Assembly: GCF_001304615.2 (NCBI RefSeq)
Contig: NZ_CP032683.1
Location: 3,038,001-3,102,000 of the forward strand
Origin: Methanosarcina flavescens
GTDB lineage: Archaea; Halobacteriota; Methanosarcinia; Methanosarcinales; Methanosarcinaceae
Direction: 5' to 3'
Length of the DNA: 64,000 nucleotides
The translations under genes and the position numbers were made by a program. This document shows positions 16,306 to 25,171 of this stretch, in pieces. Each line of letters starts with the position of its first letter. Positions within the stretch are counted from its first letter, which is position 1. The notes under the pieces were generated by a model. That model had not been told where the DNA came from. It worked only from the letters and a program-made list of their open reading frames with translations, and made no database searches.

Positions 16306-16880
16306 TGGAATATCACCTGAAAACCCCGCTGGAGATCGAAGATATAAAGAAACTCAACGCCGGAGACATCGTCTATATCTCGGGAGAAATCCTGACAGCC
16401 AGGGATGAAGCCCATGCAAGGATCCTTGAAATGGACGAAAAGCAAGAGAAACTTCCTTTCTCCCTTGAAGGGGCAGTAATCTATCATTGTGGCCCACTTA
16501 TGCAGCAAACCGAGAACGGCTGGAAAGTAATTTCGGCAGGCCCTACAACCAGCGGCAGAATGTCAAAAATGACGCCACCTCTCCTGAGATCTCACGGAAT
16601 TCGGGCAATTATTGGAAAAGGCGGTATGAAAGGCGTAACTGATGCCCTGAAGGGCAAATGTGTTTATCTGGCTTATACAGGCGGATGTGCAGCCCTTGCC
16701 GCAGAATTAATCAAGGAGGTAAAAGCAGTCCACTGGCTTGATCTTGGAATGCCTGAAGCTGCATGGGTGCTCAGTGTAGAAGAGTTCGGGCCGCTTATAG
16801 TAGGGATTGATGCAAAAGGAAAGGATATTTTCTCAGAGGTAAGGGAAAAAGCTCAAGAAAAGTTTGAAAAGCAGAAATAA
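16305..16880 (+). CDS. fumB: fumarate hydratase class I, beta subunit
   Basis: 191 residues, the C-terminal half of class I fumarase (TtdB/FumA-C type). Recognised by LKTPLEIEDIKKLNAGD, the GPTTSGRMSKMTPPLL substrate-binding block, IIGKGGM and the YTGGCAALAA block. GGAGGGG before the ATG at 16305 is the ribosome-binding site and lies inside the end of the alpha gene. The frame is open further upstream (to 16218), but that overlaps the alpha subunit. Translation is coupled through TAATG. Residues from both subunits form the active site in this family. Confidence 0.92.
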   Translation: MEYHLKTPLEIEDIKKLNAGDIVYISGEILTARDEAHARILEMDEKQEKLPFSLEGAVIYHCGPLMQQTENGWKVISAGPTTSGRMSKMTPPLLRSHGIRAIIGKGGMKGVTDALKGKCVYLAYTGGCAALAAELIKEVKAVHWLDLGMPEAAWVLSVEEFGPLIVGIDAKGKDIFSEVREKAQEKFEKQK

Positions 16881-16985
16881 ACTCAAAAATGCCTTTTCAC
16901 ATCTCAGCAGTCTGCCGGATTCGTGATATCAGGAAAAAGGGTTCTGTAAAGCTCTCAGACAAGAGATATCATACATCTAATGGGC

Positions 16986-17261
16986 TTAATAATAATCATT
17001 CTCAAGCTGCCTGAAGGCGATTACAAGGGATTCCATTTTCTGAACAATAATTCTGCCGAGTAGGGAAAGTTCGTATACCTTATCTTCATGAATTACAAGC
17101 CCATTTTCTTTTAGCTTTTTTAGCTGGGGCAGGATTGCAACGGAGTTCGTACCAAGCTCACTATTGATTTCCTCAATTGTCCGGGGTTTCTCTTTGAGAA
17201 GGAGAAGCAAATCGGTCCTTTTTTCGGAAGAGAGAAGAACTGTGATCAGAGAAGATCTCAT
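16986..17261 (-). CDS. winged-helix regulator, short form (ArsR/DUF1724-like N-terminus)
   Basis: About 91 residues from the ATG at 17261. MRSSLITVLLSSEKRTDLLL with EKPRTIEEINSELGTNSVAI and LPQLKKLKENGLV is a typical winged helix-turn-helix. This N-terminus resembles the large Methanosarcina family that carries a C-terminal DUF1724 domain, but here the protein stops after RQLENDYY, so the DUF1724 half is missing. It may be a natural short regulator or a remnant. The frame extends upstream to 17306 (15 more residues), which lacks a ribosome-binding site. It faces the MFS exporter in the same orientation, a common arrangement for local regulators (inference). Confidence 0.7.
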   Translation of the reverse strand: MRSSLITVLLSSEKRTDLLLLLKEKPRTIEEINSELGTNSVAILPQLKKLKENGLVIHEDKVYELSLLGRIIVQKMESLVIAFRQLENDYY

Positions 17262-17511
17262 CACTTCTACTGTAAAAAAGATAGATATATAATTTTTCAT
17301 TCTCATATAAAAATCTTTTAATAAATTAGCTTAAAATCTTTAACTGGCAGACAGACTCAGTTCTTTTAAATAAAACTGACACAAGAAAGGATAAATAAAT
17401 TCTACCCTCAACAAGAGAAGTGAAAAAGATAAAAAGCGTTTTTCCCTGAGATAGAGTTTAGGGAAATTGATCCAGACCTAAACCTCAGAATTTTCCGACC
17501 TATTGACTTTT

Positions 17512-19119
17512 TTACTGTTCTGTTTGCGGAGACATCAGAATCTCAGGCGGCAGGAAGATTGAGATGATTATGCCCAATACCGCGACAATTACAAGCCCCC
17601 AGAGGGAGGCTTTTATCCCCACAATGCGGGCGATTTCATTGATCCTCAAGACATCCTGTGAAAGCTCAGGAGGAGCATCTTTCAGGATAGCCATCAGTTC
17701 TTCATCACTCAAAAAGATGGCATTTTCCTTTACTGCAGATATCGCAGAGGGCTTAATATCCTCCGGAATAACAGCGTTGTCATCTATGAGGGCAGTGGCT
17801 CCTACTATCAGACCTCCAATGACGATGGAACCCATCAGGGCAGTTCCTATAGACATGCCTAGGTTCTGGGAAGCGCTCATAAGGGCAGCTGTCTCGCTCG
17901 TTCTTTCAGGAGCTACCTGCGAAAGTACTAAGTTCATTACCTGGGGCGCTATAAGCCCCCCACCTATACCTATTAAGGCAAACCCGGTCAACAGGCCAAG
18001 ACCTTTGACCTCCACATTGATGGTTGCTATAGCCAGAAAAAGCCCTGCAATAAGTATGAACAGCCCAGCCTGGATGATGCGCTTTGGGGCTATAAGGGCA
18101 GATAATCGGGATGCTGCAAGCGAAGCAATTAAAAGCGGTATGGAAAGGGGAAGGTAGAGAAAGCCAGTCTGCATCGCGTTAAGGCCCAGAGCGATCTGAA
18201 AGAAGAGAGCCATGCTGAACAGGAAACCTCCAAAAAGAAGGGTTTGGATCATCTGAGTAAAAACGCCTGAAGTAACCCCACGGTCCCTGAGCACATCGAC
18301 CCTTATGAGCGGCATCTTTCCTTGATTAATGACGTGACGTTCCCAGAGAGCAAAGCACAGCAGGATAATAACCCCTGCTAAAATAAATACCGGGGTCGGG
18401 GAAAGGTCGAAAGGGGAAATTTCAACCCCTCCTATGTAAAAGGGCTGACGTGCCTTCCACCAGCCATAGGTTCCTGCCAGTAACACGCCAAAAACAACAA
18501 GTCCTACCCCAAGTGCAGAAAGTATTGTGCCAACTATATCCAGCTTTGGTCTCTTTTCAGTCTCAAGGGGCGCATCCAGAATGTACCGGCTTAACAACAG
18601 GACAAGAACCACAATCACAACCTCTCCGGCAAAAGCATACCTCCAGGTGTACGCAGTTGTCAGCCAGCCTCCTATAATGGGTCCAAGGGCAATTGCGCCT
18701 GCAACAATTCCTCCTATTATGCCATAAGCAAGGGCACGATCCTTTCCGCTATAGTTTGAAGTCACGAGCGTCTGGATAGCAGGCATGACAAAGGTTGCCC
18801 CAAAACCTTCGAGGATTGACCAGCCTAAAAACAGTACAGCCATTGTCGGGCTGATTGAAGTCAGGAGAGAACCAGTACCGTAGATAATTAGTCCCATCCT
18901 GAATGCCTTTCTTCTGCCAATAATATCTCCGATCTTTCCCCTGGTGATCATAAATGATGCCATTACAAGGGCATAGAGGGTAATGGCAGCCTGGACAGTA
19001 GCAACATTTGTATTAAACTCCTCTATAAGTGCCGAAATTGAAACGTTCATAATTGTTGTGTCAATAACGAGTATGAACATCGCAAGCACGAGTGCAGCGA
19101 GTACGGTCTTTCTCTCTAT
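17512..19119 (-). CDS. MFS multidrug exporter, DHA2 (EmrB/QacA) type
   Basis: 525 residues from the first standard codon (GTG 19089), about 535 if the frame is taken back to ATA 19119. About 14 membrane segments. Motif VIDTTIMNVSISALIEEF is the DHA2 signature in helix 1, and RGKIGDIIGRRKAF is MFS motif A. The large extracellular loop precedes the last helix (about 430-490). It would expel drugs or metabolites using the proton or sodium gradient. The best ribosome-binding site, GGAGG at 19127-19131, lies seven bases before ATA and 37 before GTG. Starting at ATA adds DIERKTVLAAL-type residues, the usual N-terminus of the family. Neighbours are unrelated membrane proteins. Confidence 0.87.
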   Translation of the reverse strand: MERKTVLAALVLAMFILVIDTTIMNVSISALIEEFNTNVATVQAAITLYALVMASFMITRGKIGDIIGRRKAFRMGLIIYGTGSLLTSISPTMAVLFLGWSILEGFGATFVMPAIQTLVTSNYSGKDRALAYGIIGGIVAGAIALGPIIGGWLTTAYTWRYAFAGEVVIVVLVLLLSRYILDAPLETEKRPKLDIVGTILSALGVGLVVFGVLLAGTYGWWKARQPFYIGGVEISPFDLSPTPVFILAGVIILLCFALWERHVINQGKMPLIRVDVLRDRGVTSGVFTQMIQTLLFGGFLFSMALFFQIALGLNAMQTGFLYLPLSIPLLIASLAASRLSALIAPKRIIQAGLFILIAGLFLAIATINVEVKGLGLLTGFALIGIGGGLIAPQVMNLVLSQVAPERTSETAALMSASQNLGMSIGTALMGSIVIGGLIVGATALIDDNAVIPEDIKPSAISAVKENAIFLSDEELMAILKDAPPELSQDVLRINEIARIVGIKASLWGLVIVAVLGIIISIFLPPEILMSPQTEQ

Positions 19120-19275
19120 GTCACCGCCTCCTGTAAGTGAATATAAGGCACATAACCTGTGGCAAGAAGCTCAACTCTCCCGTTTACACCAGGCACTTCG
19201 GGGATAAGAACAGGAGGCGCGAACCTTTTTATGAATCTTAAAAATCGCAATCCATGCCACCTGTGTCTCCACCCC

Positions 19276-19659
19276 TTAATCTGTCCTGAATGCCTTTCTT
19301 ACCCCCGGCAGCATGATGTAGATGAGGACAAGAGTGTTCACGATAACTGTAAAGTTTACATCATACCATGAACCGCCTGTGACCAGCACCACAAAACTTA
19401 GGCAGAGATTGAATATCGTAATAATTGCTAGGAATATCCAGGCCTGTCTGTCCACCTGCCAGAGCATATAAGCAACCCAGGTCCATACGTAGGCGAGCAG
19501 ACCATACAATAGGGCATACCAGAGATTGAAAACACGGATTCCAACAGTCGTACCCAGATAAGGTAGAAAACCGAGAAACCGAAGCATTGTAATGGCATTT
19601 ATAAATGCCAGCAGTACAGCCATAAACATTATAATAGTAACACCAATAGGTCTGTCTAT
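19276..19659 (-). CDS. four-helix membrane protein, copy 2 of duplicated cassette
   Basis: About 128 residues if read from ATA 19659, 117 from the first ATG (19629). It aligns throughout with the protein at 19868-20248: FLGFLPYLG, FNLWYALLYGLLAYVWTWVAYMLW, FNLCLSFVVLVTGGSWYDVNF and the end MLPGVRKAFRTD. At the paralogue's ATG GAT AGA this copy reads ATA GAC AGA, with the GGAG ribosome-binding site in the same place eight bases before. Either ATA is used as start, or the start has mutated and translation begins at 19629. Predicted four membrane helices. Function unknown. Confidence 0.7.
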   Translation of the reverse strand: MDRPIGVTIIMFMAVLLAFINAITMLRFLGFLPYLGTTVGIRVFNLWYALLYGLLAYVWTWVAYMLWQVDRQAWIFLAIITIFNLCLSFVVLVTGGSWYDVNFTVIVNTLVLIYIMLPGVRKAFRTD

Positions 19660-19736
19660 TTCCCTATCTCCTTATATTTGTCCTGGAAAACTACTTTTCA
19701 GGTTGTCACTTTTAGCTTCACGATGACAGCTCTAAA

Positions 19737-19826
19737 TCAGCCGATAATAAGGAAAAAACCAAGTGCCCACGGAAAAATGAAGACTCCTACTAGAGAGCTG
19801 GTTAGCAGGAGCAGGCAGAGGGTTAT
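19737..19826 (-). pseudogene. relic of an HdeD-like gene C-terminus
   Basis: Thirty codons on the minus strand (ITLCLLLLLTSSLVGVFIFP, then WALGFFLIIG and TGA) align with the last membrane hairpin of the intact HdeD-like protein at 20311 (LTIILGLLLLVNFAAGVLVL, PWVFGLFLILGG). A stop lies just upstream. Its position between the two four-helix genes shows that a cassette of HdeD plus four-helix gene was duplicated, and this HdeD copy then decayed. Confidence 0.6.
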
Positions 19827-19867
19827 GGGACATCAGGGATTCCCAGCCTCCCTGATACAAACATGTT

Positions 19868-20248
19868 TTAGTCTGTCCCGAATGCCTCTCTAACTCCAGG
19901 CAGCATCATATAGATGAGGATAAGGGCGTTAATAATTATCGAGAAATTAACGTCAAGCCACGAACCGCCTGTGACCAGAATCACGAAATCCAGGCAAAGG
20001 TTAAATATCGCAATAACAGCCATAAACATCCAGCCCTGTGGATTTACCTCCCAGAGCATCTTAGCCACCCATGCCCATATGTAGGTCATCAGACCGTATA
20101 GCAGAACGTACCAGAGATTAAAAATACGTATATCCAGAGGCCCTATAAAGGGAAAAAAGCCAAGAAAACGAAGCGTTGCAATAGCGTTTAAAACTGCCAG
20201 CAATACAGCCAGGGCAGCTAGAATGGTAACACCAATAGGTCTATCCAT
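19868..20248 (-). CDS. four-helix membrane protein, copy 1 of duplicated cassette
   Basis: 126 residues with four predicted membrane helices: VTILAALAVLLAVLNAIATL, FNLWYVLLYGLMTYIWAWVA, GWMFMAVIAIFNLCLDFVIL and FSIIINALILIYMMLPG. It starts MDRPIGVTIL after GGAGACAGGAAT, and the C-terminus ends MLPGVREAFGTD. No known domain recognised. It lies 62 bp downstream of the HdeD-like gene in the same direction, probably one transcript. A diverged second copy lies at 19276. Confidence 0.78.
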   Translation of the reverse strand: MDRPIGVTILAALAVLLAVLNAIATLRFLGFFPFIGPLDIRIFNLWYVLLYGLMTYIWAWVAKMLWEVNPQGWMFMAVIAIFNLCLDFVILVTGGSWLDVNFSIIINALILIYMMLPGVREAFGTD

Positions 20249-20310
20249 ATTCCTGTCTCCTTATTTTCTCTTTGTCTCCTATATTTAACTTGAAAAATCC
20301 TCCATCAGGC

Positions 20311-20874
20311 TCACGTTCTAAATCCTTCAATAAGTGTCCCGATCCCTCCGAGAATAAGGAAGAGCCCAAATACCCACGGTAGAACAAGAACTCCTGCCGC
20401 AAAGTTGACTAGGAGAAGCAGGCCTAAAATTATGGTTAGGATGCCGATGATTCCTATACCCCTTCCTCCTCCTTTAAAGGAAAGGACAATTTTCACAACT
20501 CCGGTGATAACAGCCCATATCCCTATGAAAATAACGAATAAAGTAAGAACTACAGCGGAACTGTAGATAGGGTACATCAGTATAACTGCTCCTGCAATAA
20601 TGCTCAGGATGCCCGACAGCAGTTTCCATACTCTGTTCCCAGAGTATATCAGCCCTCCTATAACAGAAAGAATTCCTTCTGCCAGCCAGAAAATACCTAA
20701 AATCTGTATGAGAAAGATAGTGGTTTGACCAGGCCTGAATAAGAGAAATAAGCCTATAAGAATAGCAATAATACCTTCAAGCAAGACAATCCACCTGGGT
20801 AATTCAAGTGGTGCATAACCCATCTCGTCATCAGGACCGAACGATGTTTCCGCAACATCAACTGGTTGTTCCAT
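20311..20874 (-). CDS. HdeD/DUF308 family membrane protein
   Basis: About 187 residues. A polar N-terminus (MEQPVDVAETSFGPDDEMGY) is followed by six membrane helices in three repeated hairpins, as in HdeD (acid-resistance membrane protein) and DUF308. Typical blocks are WIVLLEGIIAILIGLFLLFRP, GIFWLAEGILSVIGG, LLSGILSIIAGAVIL and PWVFGLFLILGGIGTLIEGF. The frame also contains an ATG three codons upstream (20883), but GGGGAG sits nine bases before ATG 20874 and touches the other. Upstream are three 31-bp repeats of this same start region. Role in acid or membrane stress is by family only. Confidence 0.82.
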   Translation of the reverse strand: MEQPVDVAETSFGPDDEMGYAPLELPRWIVLLEGIIAILIGLFLLFRPGQTTIFLIQILGIFWLAEGILSVIGGLIYSGNRVWKLLSGILSIIAGAVILMYPIYSSAVVLTLFVIFIGIWAVITGVVKIVLSFKGGGRGIGIIGILTIILGLLLLVNFAAGVLVLPWVFGLFLILGGIGTLIEGFRT

Positions 20875-20880
20875 ATAGCT

Positions 20881-20973
20881 CATCTCCCCAAGTTATTTGT
20901 TCCATGTAGTTCATCTCCCCAGGTTATTTGTTCCATGTAGTTCATCTCCCCAGGTTATTTGTTCCATGTAGTT
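20881..20973 (-). repeat. three 31-bp repeats copying the HdeD translation start
   Basis: The unit CATCTCCCCAGGTTATTTGT plus TCCATGTAGTT occurs at 20881-20911 (one change), 20912-20942 and 20943-20973, with a partial copy ending at 20880. On the coding strand each unit carries GGGGAG, then ATGAACTACATGGAACAA, so it repeats the ribosome-binding site and first codons of the HdeD-like gene. As 31 is not a multiple of three, the repeats make short overlapping leader frames rather than a longer protein. Confidence 0.75.
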
Positions 20974-21470
20974 CATCTTCCAGGTTACTAGCTCTTCATA
21001 CCTTCTGCAGCCAGAATAAGGATTTGAGCACAACTAAGCATACATTCTATCCGTACACAGAATTTCATGTTAGGGATGACTTATTTCCATTCAGGAATGA
21101 CCAGAGTCAAATAGAGTATAGCCTTCCCCCTCCACAAAGTAGGCAATCTCTCATCCCTGTTTAATTCATCAATGAGGTTTACTGTAATTTATATAATCTA
21201 CCCTACCTTGAATAAACCACACCGAGATTTGCCGTTACAATTTTAAGATATTAGTTTCCATGTTAATCTCTTTGCACACCTGACTAAAGACGAAGCAGTG
21301 GCATAGATAGATATATATGGACAATTATATATAAATTAACTTATGATTAATTCTAAAAAACGTTCAGTTAAGGATAAATCTCTGATACATATATGCAAAG
21401 AAGCAGATACAAGAAAAATTGTAAATAAGGAAACCATTTAAGTAGAATTCCATATCTCAGAAGATCAAGC
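20974..21470. other. divergent promoter region
   Basis: Upstream DNA of the HdeD-like gene (minus) and tsr3 (plus). ATTATATATAAATTAACT near 21325-21342 is a good TATA candidate for tsr3, implying a leader of about 100 bases. No gene, repeat or strong hairpin beyond the 31-bp repeats was noticed. Confidence 0.4.
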
Positions 21471-21992
21471 ATGAAACCGACAAATCAACGGGATATTCCC
21501 CTTTATATCTACCATGCCAGGCAGTGTGACCCTAAAAAATGCACAGGAAGGAAACTGGCTCGCTTTGACCTTGCCCGCCTTTACGACAGGATACCAAGGC
21601 TGCCCAGGTCGGCGATCCTTCTGGATCCGACTGCTGAAAAAGCCCTTTCCCCAGCCGATGACCCAAGAAAAGGAATTATCGTGCTTGATTGTTCCTGGGA
21701 AGAGGTAGAGAGGATTTTTCCCGAGCTTGGGAAGCTGAACCTTGAGCATAGAGCCCTTCCCTACCTGCTCGCAGGCAATCCTGTGAATTTCGGAAGGCCC
21801 TTGAAACTTAATTCAGCTGAAGCCTTTGCAGCAGCTCTCTACATCCTGGGGTACAAAGAACAGGCTGAAAGAGTTCTCTCCAAGTTTAACTGGGGACATA
21901 GCTTTCTCGAGCTTAATAAGGAGCCGCTCGAAGAGTATGCAACCGCGAAGAATAGTGCTGAGATAGTGGAAATCCAGAGTCATTATATTTGA
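21471..21992 (+). CDS. tsr3: Tsr3: 16S rRNA aminocarboxypropyltransferase
   Basis: 173 residues, normal archaeal length. Tsr3 (DUF367, SPOUT-like fold) transfers the 3-amino-3-carboxypropyl group from S-adenosylmethionine to a modified uridine near the decoding site of the small-subunit rRNA. Visible family blocks are [55 protein letters not shown] and [15 protein letters not shown], followed by [11 protein letters not shown]. The start is the ATG at 21471 with only a weak upstream purine stretch. The stop (TGA) overlaps the reading frame of the following LOG-like gene. Confidence 0.93.
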   Translation: MKPTNQRDIPLYIYHARQCDPKKCTGRKLARFDLARLYDRIPRLPRSAILLDPTAEKALSPADDPRKGIIVLDCSWEEVERIFPELGKLNLEHRALPYLLAGNPVNFGRPLKLNSAEAFAAALYILGYKEQAERVLSKFNWGHSFLELNKEPLEEYATAKNSAEIVEIQSHYI

Positions 21993-22027
21993 TTACTTCT
22001 GAAGGACATCTGCCTGGTAGAGCAACG

Positions 22028-22519
22028 GTGAAAATAGTGACCAGAAAACAGATTGGAGTTATAGGTGCAGGAGCTTGCTGCAGCGAAACAAGGCTTCTTG
22101 CAGAAATGGTAGGGAGAGAAGTAGCAAAACGAGGGGCAGTTTTACTCTGTGGAGGCCTGGGAGGAGTTATGGAGGCTGCAGCATACGGAGCAAAGCAGGA
22201 AGGAGGGATAACTCTTGGAATTCTGCCCGGAACCCGGAGAGAAGAAGCAAATCCTTGGATAGATCTTGCGGTCGTCAGTGGAATGGGACATGCCAGAAAC
22301 GCGCTCATAGCTCAATCTTCGGATGCTTTGATCGCGGTCAGTGGGGAATATGGAACCCTTTCCGAGATAGCTTTCGGCCTGAAAATGGGAAAGCCTGTGG
22401 TCGTGCTTGAGCCAAACTGGGAAATCAAAGGTGTTCACAGGGCGAAAAGTCCTGAAGAGGCTGTAGAACTCGTTTTCAGGCTGATTGAAGGTAATGTAAA
22501 AGTTAAGAAGATTGCCTGA
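22028..22519 (+). CDS. TIGR00725/LOG-like Rossmann-fold protein
   Basis: About 163 residues from GTG 22028 (MKIVTRKQIGVIGAG). The frame runs back to a TTG at 21989 that overlaps the tsr3 stop, but that start lacks a ribosome-binding site and adds a non-conserved leader. Blocks GVIGAGACC, LLCGGLGGVMEAAAYGAKQ, GITLGILPGTRREEAN and SGEYGTLSEIAFGLKMGKPVV match the TIGR00725 branch of lysine-decarboxylase-like (LOG/MoCo carrier) proteins. These bind nucleotides; the physiological role in archaea is not established. Probably cotranscribed with tsr3. Confidence 0.83.
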   Translation: MKIVTRKQIGVIGAGACCSETRLLAEMVGREVAKRGAVLLCGGLGGVMEAAAYGAKQEGGITLGILPGTRREEANPWIDLAVVSGMGHARNALIAQSSDALIAVSGEYGTLSEIAFGLKMGKPVVVLEPNWEIKGVHRAKSPEEAVELVFRLIEGNVKVKKIA

Positions 22520-22573
22520 GAGAAATCTATGAGAGCTTAAGATATTAAAAGGGAATATCTGGAAAAGGGCCCG

Positions 22574-22703
22574 AGAGAGGCTATAGTGGAGAAATGATTT
22601 TCGCTCAAGCTTTTTTTAAAAGGCTTGTAATAAAGAGAAGAGAGGCTATAGTGGAGAAATGATTTTCGCTCAAGCCTTTTTTTAAAAGGCTTGTGATAAA
22701 GAG
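22574..22703 (+). terminator. 65-bp tandem duplication carrying two terminator-like hairpins
   Basis: Two head-to-tail copies (22574-22638 and 22639-22703) differ at about two positions. Each ends in a hairpin. The second is perfect: CAAGCCTTTT and AAAAGGCTTG around three T, at about 22671-22693. The first has a one-base deletion in the 5' arm. Located after the LOG-like gene and before topA, they probably end transcription of the tsr3 operon. Confidence 0.6.
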
Positions 22704-22876
22704 TTATGTGCCTAATTCTAATTATGGATGACAGTATATCTTGAGAGCCGATCCAAAAATTTATATTACAAAAGGAAACTTCATGAATTAGGAGGCAGGC
22801 TTTGTCTCAGACTGGCAGGAGTTTTGGGGTAAGCCAATTATTACTTAGAATACATAAAGTTATACCGGAGTTTTAG

Positions 22877-25171
22877 ATGCACCTTATCGTAACGGAAAAA
22901 AACATAGCAGCAAGGAGGATAGCTGCGATTCTGGCTCCAAAGAACCCGAAGAAGGATAGAGTCAGCGGAGTGGACGTATACCGGTACGAGGCCGTGTCCT
23001 CCGATGGGAAGAAGCAGGAGACTGCAGTAGTAGGATTGTCGGGCCATATTGTAGGGATAGATTTTCCCAAGGAGTACAATAACTGGCAGAAGGTGGATGC
23101 TAAAGCCCTTATTGATGCCGAGATCGTAACAACTCCTATTAACCGGAAGATTGTAACTGCCCTGAGAAGCCTGGGAAAAGAGGCAAGCAGGGTTACGATT
23201 GCCACTGACTACGACCGGGAAGGAGAACTGATAGGAGTCGAAGCACTCAATATTATAAAAAAGGTAAATCCAGATGTTCCTTTTGACCGGGTCCGCTACA
23301 GCGCAATAACCCCAAAAGCAATAGAAGCTGCTTTTTCAAACCCAACAGATGTAGATTTCAATCTCGCGGATGCAGGCCATTCAAGGCAGGTCATCGACCT
23401 TGTATGGGGTGCAGCCCTCACCCGTTACATTTCTCTTGCCGCAGGCAGGCTTGGGAAAATGTTCCTCTCGGTAGGCAGGGTACAGTCGCCTACGCTTTCT
23501 CTTATTGTTGACAGGGAAAAAGAAAGAAATATTTTTGTCCCGACTCCTTACTGGGAGATTCATGTCGAACTTCAAAATGCTGAAGGAGAGACTTTTTCAG
23601 CTCAGCACTCAACCCGCCGCTTTCTGGATAAAAAGGAGGCAGAAAAAGTCTTCAAGAAGCTAGGAAAACAGGCGAAATTAAAAGAAATTGAGAAAGGAAA
23701 AAAGACGGACCAGCCGCCGATTCCGTTCAATACAACAGGTTTCATAAGCGCAGCTAATTCAATAGGGCTCAGTCCCGCAAATGCAATGCGCATAGCCGAA
23801 TCCCTTTACACTAACGGTTATATCTCATACCCGAGAACTGACAATACGGTTTATCCTGATACCCTTGATCTGAAAGCCCAGATTGAGATTTTCAGGAAGG
23901 GGCCTTTTAAAGAGTACGCAAACGCCTTGCTTAAAAAAGCCGAACTTATCCCCACGCGAGGCAAGAAAGAGACTACTGACCATCCACCGATTTTTCCGGT
24001 TTCCCTTGCAAAAGAAGCCGACTTAAAAGAGGAAGAATGGAAGGTTTATGAGCTTGTAGTCAGGCGGTTTTTTGCAACTTTCGCCGGACCGAGCGAATGG
24101 GAAACCATGCGTTTGAAACTTGATATTCAGGGGGAGGAATTCAGAGCAAACGGGGCAAGGCTTGTAGAGCCGGGCTGGAGATGGTACTATCCTTACAATG
24201 CGCCTGAAGACAGGCTCTTCCCCAAACTCCACAAAGGCGATTCCCTGAAAGTTATAAAGAAAGAGATGCTGGACAAAGAAACCCAGCCGCCGGGCCGCTA
24301 CGGGCAGGGAAAACTTATTAATATTATGGAAGATCTGGGGCTTGGGACAAAAGCCACCAGGCACGAGATAATCAGCAAGCTTTATTCCAGGGCTTACATC
24401 CACGGAAATCCGGTACAGCCCACGAATACATCTTTTGCAGTAGTGGACACCCTTGAGAAATATTCCCCTACCATCACAAAGCCGGACATGACAAGGCTGC
24501 TTGAAGAAAACATGGACCGGATTGCCGAGGGCGAGATCAAAGAGGCTGAGGTGCTTGAGGAATCACGGGAGATGTTAAAGCAGGTCTTCTCGGAACTTGA
24601 CAAAAACCGGGACAAAATCGTGGAATCCCTCCAGGCAGGTCTCAGGGAAGACAAGATTATAGGCATCTGCTCAGGCTGCGGAAACGAACTTATGATCCGG
24701 CGTTCGAAAAGAGGAGGCCGTTTTATAGGCTGCAGCAACTATCCAAACTGTACCTTTTCCCTTCCCCTGCCAAAAAGCGGACAGATCGTGGTTATTGACA
24801 AGATGTGTGAAACCCATGGCTTGCATCACATCCGCATAATCAATTCAGGTAAACGTCCCTGGGATCTCGGCTGCCCGCAGTGCAATTTCATAGAATGGCA
24901 AAAAACCCAGGAGGAAGAGCAGGCTCAGCAGCCGAAAAAAGAGCGCCCGAAATCAATCAAGGATCTCGAAGGCGTGGGAAAAGCCACAGCCGGGAAACTG
25001 GAAGAAGCCGGAATTACAAGCGTGGAAGCCCTGGCAGAAGCCGATCCTGTAGAACTTGCAAAAACAATAAAGATCAGCGTAAAGAAGGTTAAAAACTGGC
25101 AGGTCTCGTGCAACAGTACAGTTGAACGCAACGGTACAGTTGAGGACAACGGCGCAGTTGAGGACGCATGA
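22877..25171 (+). CDS. topA: DNA topoisomerase I, type IA
   Basis: 764 residues. An N-terminal Toprim domain (HLIVTEKNIAARRIAAIL; acidic DYDREGE) is followed by the type IA core with the active-site Tyr in NGYISYPRTDN and the HSRQVIDLVWG block. Zinc-finger modules follow (CSGCGNELMIRRSKRGGRF, then GCSNYPNC; and a second set ending GCPQCNF), then a helix-hairpin-helix domain (KDLEGVGKATAGKLEEAGI, about 690-740). The enzyme relaxes negative supercoils. The C-terminal tail repeats NGTVEDNGAVED. GGAG six bases before the ATG sets the start. A terminator follows 10 bases after the stop. Confidence 0.95.
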   Translation: MHLIVTEKNIAARRIAAILAPKNPKKDRVSGVDVYRYEAVSSDGKKQETAVVGLSGHIVGIDFPKEYNNWQKVDAKALIDAEIVTTPINRKIVTALRSLGKEASRVTIATDYDREGELIGVEALNIIKKVNPDVPFDRVRYSAITPKAIEAAFSNPTDVDFNLADAGHSRQVIDLVWGAALTRYISLAAGRLGKMFLSVGRVQSPTLSLIVDREKERNIFVPTPYWEIHVELQNAEGETFSAQHSTRRFLDKKEAEKVFKKLGKQAKLKEIEKGKKTDQPPIPFNTTGFISAANSIGLSPANAMRIAESLYTNGYISYPRTDNTVYPDTLDLKAQIEIFRKGPFKEYANALLKKAELIPTRGKKETTDHPPIFPVSLAKEADLKEEEWKVYELVVRRFFATFAGPSEWETMRLKLDIQGEEFRANGARLVEPGWRWYYPYNAPEDRLFPKLHKGDSLKVIKKEMLDKETQPPGRYGQGKLINIMEDLGLGTKATRHEIISKLYSRAYIHGNPVQPTNTSFAVVDTLEKYSPTITKPDMTRLLEENMDRIAEGEIKEAEVLEESREMLKQVFSELDKNRDKIVESLQAGLREDKIIGICSGCGNELMIRRSKRGGRFIGCSNYPNCTFSLPLPKSGQIVVIDKMCETHGLHHIRIINSGKRPWDLGCPQCNFIEWQKTQEEEQAQQPKKERPKSIKDLEGVGKATAGKLEEAGITSVEALAEADPVELAKTIKISVKKVKNWQVSCNSTVERNGTVEDNGAVEDA

